Positions 37,850 through 44,562 of a stretch of DNA of 44,562 nt are shown piece after piece. The notes beneath the pieces were generated by a model. It saw only the letters and a program-made list of their open reading frames with translations. It did no database searches and was not told where the DNA came from. The stretch covers positions 1 to 44,562 of the forward strand of contig CAJMEC010000012.1 in the NCBI GenBank assembly GCA_905212345.1, in the 5' to 3' direction. Made by a program: the position numbers and the translations under genes. The stretch comes from an uncultured Sutterella sp. (GTDB lineage Bacteria; Pseudomonadota; Gammaproteobacteria; Burkholderiales; Burkholderiaceae_F). Numbering within the stretch: position 1 is the stretch's first letter; every line of letters begins with the position of its first letter.

Positions 37850-39103
37850 ATGTCTACTTTAAATGCTTTCTTTGGTCAGTACGGTGGTCAGTATGTGCCC
37901 GCTGAACTTATTCCGGCATTAAATCAATTGGAAAGGCAATTTTGTAAAGCACAGCAGGATCAGAGCTTTAGGAAGGAATTAAATTATTTGTTGTGTGATT
38001 ATGCCGGCCGTCCGACTCCGTTGACACTCTGTCGAAATTTGACACGGGGGACAAAGACAAAAATTTACCTAAAACGCGAGGATTTGCTGCACGGTGGTGC
38101 CCATAAAACTAATCAGGTACTGGGGCAGGCTCTTTTAGCGAAACGTATGGGGAAAACACGCATTATCGCGGAGACAGGAGCCGGTCAGCATGGAGTGGCA
38201 ACAGCCTTGGCTTGTGCGTTAATGGGCTTTGAATGTGTGATCTATATGGGAGCTAAGGATATTGAGCGGCAAAAGCCCAATGTCTTTCGTATGGAGTTGA
38301 TGGGAGCCAAGGTTGTTGCGGTGACAAAAGGTTCTGCTACTTTGAAAGAAGCCTGTGAGGCGGCTCTTGATGACTGGGTTGAGAATTTAGACACTACCCA
38401 TTATTTGTTGGGAACAGCCGCCGGACCTCACCCCTTCCCAACGATTGTCAGAGAATTTCAAAAGGTGATTGGAGAAGAGGCAAAAAAACAGTTTCTCTCA
38501 GCAGAACAGAGCTTACCCGATGCGGTCATCGCTTGTGTGGGCGGAGGCTCCAATGCAATTGGCCTTTTTAATGATTTTATTGGCGAAGAAAGTGTGAAGT
38601 TAATTGGGGTAGAACCTGCCGGTTTTGGTATCTCAAGCGGAAAGCACGGGTGCGTTTTGCAGACGGGGACAGAAGGTATCTTCTTTGGGGCTAACGCTCT
38701 CAACATGCAAAACGAAAAAGGACAAATCGAAGAATCCTATTCCATTGCCGCCGGATTGGATTTTCCTTCAGTTGGTCCACAACATTGTTATTTACAGTCT
38801 ATCGGCCGAGCTCAATATGTGGGGATTACAGATGTAGAGGCGCTTGAGGCTTTCATGCTTTTGAGCTTGCAAGAAGGCATTATTCCGGCGTTGGAAAGTT
38901 CTCACGCTTTAGCCTATGCCCTAAAAATGGCAAAGGCAGATCCTACGAAAGAGCAAAAAGTTATTGTGAATTTATCGGGCCGGGGCGACAAGGATATTTT
39001 CCAAGTTTATGACAGATTTAAAGCAGAAAAAATTCTAGTGGACGGACATTTAACTCCGACTTCACTTCAGATGTTTCAAAATAAATATAAATTGATGATC
39101 TAA
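37850..39103 (+). CDS. trpB: Tryptophan synthase beta chain, without an adjacent trpA
   Basis: A 417-residue PLP enzyme that joins indole and serine to form tryptophan. Seen: FGQYGGQYVPAEL at the start, the PLP lysine Lys86 in LLHGGAHKTNQVLGQA, catalytic Glu108 in IIAETGAGQHGVATALA, GTAAGPHPFPTIVREFQ, CVGGGSNAIGLF for the cofactor phosphate, and LSGRGDKDIF near the end. It is longer than E. coli TrpB through a 15-20-residue C-terminal tail (LTPTSLQMFQNKYKLMI). AGGAG precedes the ATG. It lies 122 bases after the trp leader peptide start region's end and is controlled by the attenuator. No trpA follows; the next 530 bases are noncoding. It may have a partner elsewhere or work alone on indole. 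Confidence 0.97.
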   Translation: MSTLNAFFGQYGGQYVPAELIPALNQLERQFCKAQQDQSFRKELNYLLCDYAGRPTPLTLCRNLTRGTKTKIYLKREDLLHGGAHKTNQVLGQALLAKRMGKTRIIAETGAGQHGVATALACALMGFECVIYMGAKDIERQKPNVFRMELMGAKVVAVTKGSATLKEACEAALDDWVENLDTTHYLLGTAAGPHPFPTIVREFQKVIGEEAKKQFLSAEQSLPDAVIACVGGGSNAIGLFNDFIGEESVKLIGVEPAGFGISSGKHGCVLQTGTEGIFFGANALNMQNEKGQIEESYSIAAGLDFPSVGPQHCYLQSIGRAQYVGITDVEALEAFMLLSLQEGIIPALESSHALAYALKMAKADPTKEQKVIVNLSGRGDKDIFQVYDRFKAEKILVDGHLTPTSLQMFQNKYKLMI

Positions 39104-39243
39104 TTTAAGAGCGTGGAGAAAGAATACAAGGATGATGAAATTTATTACGAACTCCTGGCGCCGTTCCGTTTTATTTTATTTTTTATAAACCACATATCAA
39201 TAAGGCAAAGTCGCTTTGATGCCTAGGCGGCTTTACAGTTAAA

Positions 39244-39283
39244 AAAGGGGGCCCAAGTCTTAATTTAGATTTGGGTCCCCTTT
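39244..39283 (+). terminator. Terminator-like hairpin after trpB
   Basis: AAAGGGG-g-CCCAA-g-TC (39244-39259) pairs with GA-t-TTGGG-t-CCCCTTT (39268-39283): a long stem with symmetric mismatches and an eight-base loop. It is followed by only three T, then CACTTTATT. It lies about 140 bases after the trpB stop. Confidence 0.7.
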
Positions 39284-39511
39284 CACTTTATTCCTTCTCT
39301 TATGAGTGATTGTCGATAGTTTCGAACTATCAAGGCAATCAGTTTATTGCGTAGCAGGCATGAGCGCTGAGGCGATTGTTGAGTGTATTTATAAAATTTT
39401 AGAGAAAAACATTTCAAAATCTATTAGTAGTATAGATAGTCATTCCTATTACAAAATATTGTTGTTCTAATAAGATAAAATCCTAAAGGGTTGTTAATTA
39501 GGAGAAAGATT

Positions 39512-39574
39512 ATGGTTTTTATATTGTCGCCGTTGCCTTTTGGTAAAACCGCTTTGTTGTGCAGGCTAATTTGA
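39512..39574 (+). CDS. Possible 20-residue small protein
   Basis: The frame MVFILSPLPFGKTALLCRLI followed by TGA starts eight bases after AGGAGAAA, the best ribosome binding site in this gap. The peptide is hydrophobic with three basic residues, a pattern seen in small membrane peptides and in leader peptides. No relatives are recognised. It ends 60 bases before the rhodanese start, so it could be a translated leader of that gene. Chance is a real alternative. Confidence 0.3.
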   Translation: MVFILSPLPFGKTALLCRLI

Positions 39575-39633
39575 AAAATGCCTAGTCATCAGTACCAGTG
39601 TTAATTCCAATCAGATTTAAAAGAGGATAGAAA

Positions 39634-40071
39634 ATGATTTCTCGAAAAACACTTGTTGCTTTAGCAACATCTTTACTTTTGACGATCCCTTTGGCTCAGG
39701 CTTTGGAACCGGTTGATCCGCAACCTGCTGTGCCTTTGACTTTCGAAGATCCAGCCTACCAAAAAGTAGTGCCGGAGGTGGCTCGAGAAATGATCGCTGA
39801 TGGTGTTGTTGTCATCGACGTTCGTGAACCGATTGAGCGTTTGAAAGAGGGTTTCATTAAAGGTAGTGTCAATATTCCGCTCGGACAGCTTAAAAAAGGT
39901 GCGCGATTGACGGTAGCTCCCGATTTTGATCAGAAAATACTTGTCCATTGTCGTTCAGGTGTGCGTGCCGAACGTGCAGCTAGAATTTTGATCAGCACCG
40001 GTTATCGTCACGTCTATAACATGTACGGTACCTCTCAATGGCCATATGGTTTAGAAAATTCCGCTCAGTAA
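39634..40071 (+). CDS. Periplasmic rhodanese-like protein
   Basis: A 145-residue single-domain rhodanese exported to the periplasm. Seen: signal peptide of about 23 residues (ISRKTLVALATSLLLTIPLAQA), then a rhodanese fold with VVVIDVREPIERLKEGFIKGSVNIPLGQL and the active-site loop HCRSGVRAERAA with Cys106. Such proteins (PspE/GlpE group) transfer sulfane sulfur or serve redox roles; the loop CRSGVR is that of active sulfurtransferases. AGAGGAT precedes the ATG. It is monocistronic between the trpB noncoding region and a long terminator hairpin. Confidence 0.93.
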   Translation: MISRKTLVALATSLLLTIPLAQALEPVDPQPAVPLTFEDPAYQKVVPEVAREMIADGVVVIDVREPIERLKEGFIKGSVNIPLGQLKKGARLTVAPDFDQKILVHCRSGVRAERAARILISTGYRHVYNMYGTSQWPYGLENSAQ

Positions 40072-40080
40072 ACTCATCAA

Positions 40081-40133
40081 AGGTCTGAAAGGCAATCCCA
40101 AAAGGCAAGTAGCCTGCAACTCAGACCTTTTTG
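40081..40133 (+). terminator. Intrinsic terminator of the rhodanese gene
   Basis: AGGTCTGA (40081-40088) and TCAGACCT (40121-40128) form an 8-bp base stem; an inner AGGC/GCCT stem fills the loop; TTTTT follows. Confidence 0.85.
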
Positions 40134-40201
40134 TGTAACAAAAACACAGTGAAGTAGCACGAATCCATTTTTTTGAAACCTATTTTTTTGTTTGTACTGT
40201 T

Positions 40202-41977
40202 ATGTCAGTCAAAATCGATTATTCACGAGACAGTCTTTTTGATGAATTGGGCTTAATTCGTTTACGTGAAAGCTACATGAGGGCAGAGGAAAAAAGTCCT
40301 CAGGAGCGCTTGGCTTTTGTGGCTGAAGCTTTCGGCAGCGACGAAGCTCATGCGCAGAGAATTTATGAATACGCATCCAAGCATTGGTTGAGTTTTTCAA
40401 CACCAGTGTTGTCTTTCGGGCGCACCAAGAAAGGGCTCCCTGTCAGTTGTTTTCTTTCTTATATGGAAGATAGTGCGGAAGGATTGGTGAACACTCTTTC
40501 TGAGGTGAATTGGCTTTCAATGTTGGGAGGCGGTGTGGGGATTCATCTTGGAATTCGAAGCGCTGACGAAAAAAGCGTGGGTATCATGCCGCATCTGAAG
40601 GTTTATGACGCGGCATGCCTGGCCTATCGGCAAGGAACAACGCGTAGAGGTTCTTATGCGGCTTTTTTGTCTGTTGATCATCCTGACATTATTCAGTTCA
40701 TTGAGATGCGCAAACCAACCGGTGACCAAAACATGCGCACTCTTAACTTGCACCATGGAATCAATATCACCGATGCATTTATGAAAAAAGTTGAAGCTAG
40801 TATGCTCGACAGTGAAGCCGATGACTCTTGGCCTTTGATAGATCCACATTCAGGTAAGGTTGTCGAAATCGCCAGCGTCAGAGATATTTGGCAACGTATT
40901 TTGGAACTGAGAATGCAAACAGGGGAGCCCTATTTGGTTTTTATAGATACCGCCAATAAAGCGCTGCCTGAATGGTTAAAAAAACAAGGTTTGAGAATTA
41001 ATGGCTCGAATTTATGTACGGAAATCTTTCTTCCTACCAATGCGGATCGAACCGCTGTTTGTTGTCTAAGTTCTCTAAATCTTGAATATTTTGATGATTG
41101 GAAAGAAGATCCTCTCTTTGTTCAAGATGTCATGGAGTTTTTGGACAATGTTCTTCAATACTTCATTGATCATGCGCCCGCAAGCATAGCTCGCGCAAAG
41201 CGCTCGGCCGAAAGGGAGCGTTCCATTGGTCTGGGCGCGTTAGGTCTGCATGCCTATTTCCAACGCCGTGATATTCCTTTTGATTCAGCTCTAGCAAAAT
41301 CGGTTAATCGTCAAATTTTTAGTCATATTCGTGAGGCTTGCGCTCGGGCAGATCGTGTGCTGGTTGAAAAACGAGGACCGTGTCCGGATGCTAAGGCGAG
41401 TGGAGTTCAGAGGCGATTTTCGCATTGGATGGCGGTGGCGCCCAACGCCTCATCAAGCCTCATAGTGGGCAACACCTCTCCCTCTATCGAACCGCGTCGA
41501 GCCAATGTTTATAGGCAAGATACGATATCCGGCGCTCATATTGTCAAAAATCGCTATCTTGTCAAAGCGTTAGGTCAACTGGGTTTAAACACGGATGAAG
41601 TGTGGACGGATATCATCGCCCATGATGGAAGTGTTCAACACATTGACGCAATCCCTAAGGCGATAAGAGATGTTTTTAAGACCGCGCAAGAACTTGATCA
41701 GCGCTGGATCATTGAGCTTGCGGCCGACAGACAGGCGTTTATTGATCAGGGGCAGTCGGTGAATCTCTTTTTCCCGGCTGACGTTTCGGTGGCTTATTTG
41801 CACGCATGCCATTTCCTGGCCTGGAAAAAAGGCTTGAAATCTTTGTACTACTGTCGAAGTGACAAACTCAGAAAAGCCGACCGTATTGGCTTAGCTTTGG
41901 AGCGCAGACGCATAGAGGATGAGATCAATATGCAGGAAGTGCTCACTGATAGTGCTTGTTTGGCTTGTGAGGGATGA
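40202..41977 (+). CDS. nrdA: Ribonucleoside-diphosphate reductase alpha subunit, compact form
   Basis: A 591-residue catalytic subunit of class I ribonucleotide reductase, which reduces ribonucleotides to deoxyribonucleotides with radical chemistry started in NrdB. Seen: Cys83 in LPVSCFLSYMEDSAEGL and Cys287 or 288 in the CCLSSLNLE stretch (redox pair), the active-site NLCTE with Cys272 and Glu274, the radical-relay tyrosines Tyr549-Tyr550 in SLYYCRS, and the C-terminal shuttle pair Cys586/Cys589. It is about 170 residues shorter than E. coli NrdA: the N-terminal ATP-cone that senses dATP is missing. The start has no clear ribosome binding site, and TACTGT just before the ATG resembles a -10 box (TTGAAA 16 bases upstream), so the mRNA may be almost leaderless. 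nrdB overlaps its end closely. Confidence 0.95.
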   Translation: MSVKIDYSRDSLFDELGLIRLRESYMRAEEKSPQERLAFVAEAFGSDEAHAQRIYEYASKHWLSFSTPVLSFGRTKKGLPVSCFLSYMEDSAEGLVNTLSEVNWLSMLGGGVGIHLGIRSADEKSVGIMPHLKVYDAACLAYRQGTTRRGSYAAFLSVDHPDIIQFIEMRKPTGDQNMRTLNLHHGINITDAFMKKVEASMLDSEADDSWPLIDPHSGKVVEIASVRDIWQRILELRMQTGEPYLVFIDTANKALPEWLKKQGLRINGSNLCTEIFLPTNADRTAVCCLSSLNLEYFDDWKEDPLFVQDVMEFLDNVLQYFIDHAPASIARAKRSAERERSIGLGALGLHAYFQRRDIPFDSALAKSVNRQIFSHIREACARADRVLVEKRGPCPDAKASGVQRRFSHWMAVAPNASSSLIVGNTSPSIEPRRANVYRQDTISGAHIVKNRYLVKALGQLGLNTDEVWTDIIAHDGSVQHIDAIPKAIRDVFKTAQELDQRWIIELAADRQAFIDQGQSVNLFFPADVSVAYLHACHFLAWKKGLKSLYYCRSDKLRKADRIGLALERRRIEDEINMQEVLTDSACLACEG

Positions 41978-41979
41978 AT

Positions 41980-42993
41980 ATGTTAGAGAAAAGAATACTT
42001 TTGACGCAAACGCGTGATTACTACAAGCCTTTTGCTTATCCGTGGGCTTATGAAGCTTTCATGCAAAGCGAACAAATGCATTGGCTTTGGACCGAAGTGC
42101 CTATGGTGGAAGATGTCAAGGATTGGAAAACAAGACTGACAGACAACGAAAAAGACTTTTTAACGAAAGTTTTCCGCTTTTTCACCCAGGGAGATATAGA
42201 CGTCAGTTCCGCCTACGTTTATACCTACCTGCCGGCCTTTCCACAGCCAGAAGTACGGATGATGCTTTCAAGTTTTGCCGCTCGAGAGGCCGTCCATATT
42301 GCCGCTTACTCGCACTTGATTGAGACGCTCGGCATGCCAGAGACGATTTACAACGAGTTTTTGCAATACGAAGAGATGGCTGCCAAGCATGATTACTTTC
42401 ACGGTATCCGGTTAAATGACAATGAGAATATGGCCGCAAAAATGGCCGCTTTTTCTGCTTTCACCGAGGGTATGCAGCTTTTCTCAAGCTTTGTCATGCT
42501 TCTTAACTTCACAAGAAACGGCACGATGCGAGGAATGGGACAAATCATCGCGTGGTCCATTAATGATGAGACTCTGCACACCGAATCAATGATTCGACTG
42601 TTTAGAGAGTACATCTCGCAGAATCCTGGGATGTGGAATGATGAACTAAAACGGACGATTTATACCATAGCGGAGACAATGGTTGAGCTTGAGGATCGTT
42701 TTATTGATTTGGCATTTGGAGTCAGTGAAATGCAAAAACTGACCAAAGAAGAAGTCAAACGTTATATTCGATTTATCGCTGATCGTCGATTAACTGCTAT
42801 GGGGATGAAAGCTATCTTCAAAGAGACTAAAAATCCATTGCCGTGGGTGGATGGCATGCTTGGGGTTACTCATACAAATTTCTTTGAAAATAGAGTGGTT
42901 GATTATGCCAAAGGAGCCTTAACAGGTGACTGGTCAGATGTTTGGGGAGCAGCGCAAGAGCCTTTTAAATTAGAGCCTACGAGAATTCGGTAG
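41980..42993 (+). CDS. nrdB: Ribonucleoside-diphosphate reductase beta subunit
   Basis: A 337-residue di-iron radical subunit of class I ribonucleotide reductase. Seen: all metal ligands with E. coli spacing, Asp72 (TQGD), Glu103 and His106 (REAVH), Glu163 (TEGM), Glu197 and His200 (DETLH), and the radical tyrosine Tyr110 four residues after His106. So it is a tyrosyl-radical enzyme, not a class Ic variant. I choose ATG 41980 because GAGGG lies six bases upstream; the ATG at 41974 overlaps the nrdA stop and has no spacing to the ribosome binding site. The two genes form one unit. Codon use is like that of neighbours, no sign of recent transfer. Confidence 0.96.
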   Translation: MLEKRILLTQTRDYYKPFAYPWAYEAFMQSEQMHWLWTEVPMVEDVKDWKTRLTDNEKDFLTKVFRFFTQGDIDVSSAYVYTYLPAFPQPEVRMMLSSFAAREAVHIAAYSHLIETLGMPETIYNEFLQYEEMAAKHDYFHGIRLNDNENMAAKMAAFSAFTEGMQLFSSFVMLLNFTRNGTMRGMGQIIAWSINDETLHTESMIRLFREYISQNPGMWNDELKRTIYTIAETMVELEDRFIDLAFGVSEMQKLTKEEVKRYIRFIADRRLTAMGMKAIFKETKNPLPWVDGMLGVTHTNFFENRVVDYAKGALTGDWSDVWGAAQEPFKLEPTRIR

Positions 42994-43020
42994 TATTTAC
43001 GACATCTAATCTAAGAAGTT

Positions 43021-43097
43021 TTCTAATATAAGTTAAGGCCACTTGTCGACTATTTTTATGTCAACTTGACTGAAGTCAGGACTGATCTCTAAGACGT
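43021..43097 (+). repeat. Porin 3'-end element, copy 2 (relic downstream of nrdB)
   Basis: A 77-base stretch aligning without gaps to the porin 3' end at 21887-21963 (58 of 77 identical by eye), including the TTC-TAA of the last porin codon and stop. No porin coding sequence precedes it; nrdB ends 27 bases upstream. In place of the porin terminator there is an AGAGCTCT palindrome and a T-rich stretch. Confidence 0.7.
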
Positions 43098-43154
43098 ACA
43101 GAGCTCTTATTCTTTTTATCGTGTTTTCATTTTTTTCCGGATTTTTGTGTGGTG

Positions 43155-43203
43155 GGGGGCAAAAAATTGCCCCCTATTCTTTCTTAAATAGAGGGCTTTT
43201 TTT
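43155..43203. terminator. Bidirectional terminator between nrdB and dctA, with competing hairpins
   Basis: GCCCCCTATT (43169-43178) pairs with AATAGAGGGC (43187-43196), one mismatch, followed on the plus strand by seven T; on the minus strand the same stem is followed by AATTTTTT, so it can stop dctA transcription too. A second stem, GGGGGCAA (43155-43162) with TTGCCCCC (43167-43174), uses the same bases and excludes the first. Confidence 0.8.
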
Positions 43204-43207
43204 GATA

Positions 43208-44562
43208 TTAACGGTTTGTGTAATCGTCGATAGGAATGTATTTTAGTTCCTGCGTATCCCGGAAAACCTTAGGCTCAGGTAGTTCGGGCATTTCAGGGAT
43301 TTTGGCATCGGATTTCCCTAAAACACTGTGCAGTTTTTCTTCATCGAGTTCCTTACACCATTTGCCAACCACAATCGTAGCAATACCGTTACCAATAATA
43401 TTGGTCAAGGCGCGAGCTTCGGACATGAAGCGGTCAATACCGAGAATTAAGGCAAGACCTGCCACCGGGACATGACCCACGGCTGAAAGGGTAGCGGCCA
43501 GAACAATGAAGCCAGAACCCGTGACACCGGCAGCGCCTTTACTGGTTAAAAGCAGTACGGCCAAGAGGGTAAGTTCTTGGGTAAGTGTCATATCTACGTC
43601 ACAAGCCTGAGCAATGAAAACGGCTGCCATCGTGAGGTAAATCGCAGTGCCGTCCAAGTTGAAGGAGTAACCGGTTGGAACAACAAGGCCTACAACCGAT
43701 TTGCTCACGCCGGCTTTTTCAAGCTTATCCATGATCTTGGGTAGAGCGGATTCAGAAGAAGACGTGCCCAACACGATGAGAAGCTCTTCCTTGATGTAGC
43801 AGATGTATTTCCAAACGGAAAAACCTGCATAGCGGCAAATTGCACCCAACACAACGAAAATAAAAAGCAGGCAGGTGAGATAGAACGTGCCCATCAGCTC
43901 GGCCAAAGGTAGAAGCGATTGAACACCGTATTTGCCAATCGTAAAGGCCATAGCACCAAAAGCACCGATCGGAGCGACCTTCATGATCATGTTGACAATT
44001 TGGAAAAGAATTTGAGAACTCTTCTCAATCACATCAAAGACTAAGGTACCGCGGCCGCCGAATTGATGTAAAGCGATTCCGAAAAGGATGGAGAAGAAGA
44101 GTACTTGCAAAATGTTACCTTCGGCAAAGGCACTCACCACCGTATTCGGGATGATGTTCATCAGAAATTGCGCAGTGGACTCCATCTTGTCGCCGGAGGT
44201 GTAAACGGCAACAGAACCGGCATCAAGCGTGGCCGGATCAATGTGCATGCCGCGGCCAGGCCCCAGGGTGTTTACCAAAATAAGACCAACCACCAGGGCA
44301 ATGGTACTGACGACCTCAAAGTACAAAATGGCTAGGCCGCCGGTTTTGCCCACTTTCTTCATGTCTTCCATGCCGGCGATTCCGGTCACAACCGTGCAGA
44401 AGATCACAGGGGCGATAATCATTTTGATTAATTTAATGAAGCCGTCTCCGAGAGGCTTCATCGATGCGCCAAGATCCGGGTAAAAGTAGCCGAGAAGAAC
44501 ACCGATGATGATCGCAGCCCATGGCTTTACAAATCCAGCCCCAGGTGTGATCGTGGCAAGAC
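43208..44562 (-). CDS. dctA: C4-dicarboxylate:cation symporter DctA, N-terminus cut by right edge
   Basis: About 450 residues of a DAACS-family symporter; the frame is open to the window edge and only about ten N-terminal residues should be missing. It imports succinate, fumarate and malate with protons or sodium across the inner membrane. Seen: GYFYPDLGASMKPLGDGFIKLIKMIIAPVIFCTVVTGIAGM (typical start), LGTSSSESALPKIMDKLEKAG (the SSSxSxLP re-entrant loop HP1), PTGYSFNLDGTAIYLTMAAVF (TM7 substrate/cation site), SKGAAGVTGSGFIVLAATLSAV (HP2) and DRFMSEARALTNIIGNGIAT (TM8 with the dicarboxylate-binding arginine). These match E. coli DctA rather than GltP. It ends at a bidirectional terminator facing nrdB. 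Confidence 0.95.
   Translation of the reverse strand, partial: LATITPGAGFVKPWAAIIIGVLLGYFYPDLGASMKPLGDGFIKLIKMIIAPVIFCTVVTGIAGMEDMKKVGKTGGLAILYFEVVSTIALVVGLILVNTLGPGRGMHIDPATLDAGSVAVYTSGDKMESTAQFLMNIIPNTVVSAFAEGNILQVLFFSILFGIALHQFGGRGTLVFDVIEKSSQILFQIVNMIMKVAPIGAFGAMAFTIGKYGVQSLLPLAELMGTFYLTCLLFIFVVLGAICRYAGFSVWKYICYIKEELLIVLGTSSSESALPKIMDKLEKAGVSKSVVGLVVPTGYSFNLDGTAIYLTMAAVFIAQACDVDMTLTQELTLLAVLLLTSKGAAGVTGSGFIVLAATLSAVGHVPVAGLALILGIDRFMSEARALTNIIGNGIATIVVGKWCKELDEEKLHSVLGKSDAKIPEMPELPEPKVFRDTQELKYIPIDDYTNR

Larger units (their letters stand above)
39104..39633. other. Noncoding region between trpB and the rhodanese gene
   Basis: 530 bases with several elements. A short frame at 39132-39188 (18 codons, containing one Trp followed by two Arg) lies next to AAGG; I do not call it a gene, though it resembles a decayed leader peptide. 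A terminator is at 39244-39283. A perfect GATAGT-ttcga-ACTATC hairpin (39315-39331), extended by GATTG/CAATC (39308-39340), suggests a structured RNA. A 20-codon frame with a good ribosome binding site lies at 39512-39574. The rest is AT-rich, with TATAGATAG-like runs and no recognisable family. Confidence 0.5.

Noticed and set aside
40072..40201. NrdR box before nrdA
   Set aside because: The AACACAGTGAAG stretch was considered but does not fit the consensus core.
1..44562. CRISPR arrays, insertion sequences, attachment sites, prophage or toxin-antitoxin modules
   Set aside because: No regularly spaced repeats, no transposase or integrase, no short paired genes of that kind were seen on either strand.

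Overview
The window looks like chromosomal DNA of a moderate-GC betaproteobacterium, most likely an anaerobic gut Burkholderiales of the Sutterella/Parasutterella type. This is inferred from family resemblance and gene order: rplM-rpsI; erpA-anmK-M23 peptidase-tyrS; nrdR-ribD-ribE-(x)-ribH-nusB-thiL-pgpA-cinA; a general Gram-negative porin; and transporters for C4-dicarboxylates and amino acids rather than sugars. No rRNA, tRNA, CRISPR array, intact insertion sequence or prophage was found. It is mainly core genome, with several decayed genes and dense regulatory structure between genes.

Layout. 1-1289: start-side part of a UvrA-family gene. 1.6-5.6 kb: a nitroreductase, then a minus-strand carbamoyltransferase plus carbamate kinase and a separately terminated M20 amidohydrolase. 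5.7-10.1 kb: a ribosome hibernation factor, an Arg/Asp-rich protein split by a frameshift, an M61 peptidase, a patatin-like lipase, and the remnant of a PiT phosphate transporter with its middle deleted. 10.5-19.8 kb: pyrG, rplM-rpsI, an EamA transporter, erpA, anmK, an M23 peptidase, tyrS, dtd and a YbhB-like protein. 19.8-21.98 kb: a long AT-rich gap leading to a porin whose putative promoter carries eight G in the spacer. 22.2-30.0 kb: the nrdR-riboflavin-nusB-thiL-pgpA-cinA-CNNM run. 30.0-33.2 kb: a cupin gene, a candidate small RNA, a frameshifted LysR gene and a DcuA/B transporter. 33.3-37.5 kb: pyrF, a cystine/amino-acid ABC transporter and an aldo/keto reductase. 37.7-40.1 kb: a complete trp-type attenuator in front of a solitary trpB, then a periplasmic rhodanese. 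40.2-44.56 kb: a compact class I ribonucleotide reductase (nrdAB) and a dctA gene cut by the right edge.

How the genes fit together. Nucleotide metabolism recurs (pyrG, pyrF, nrdAB, nrdR and a carbamoyltransferase that resembles ATCase but lacks its aspartate-binding motif). Energy and carbon uptake point to dicarboxylates (DctA, DcuA/B) and amino acids. The lone trpB under Trp-dependent attenuation would suit a cell that makes tryptophan from scavenged indole; this depends on the rest of the genome. The observations most worth a second look are the G-tract porin promoter, the trpL-trpB attenuator, the candidate small RNA at 30584-30683, three disrupted genes (one at a C run, one at an A run, one by internal deletion), and a 77-base copy of the porin 3' end lying downstream of nrdB. 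I did not find a clearly new defence or mobile system.
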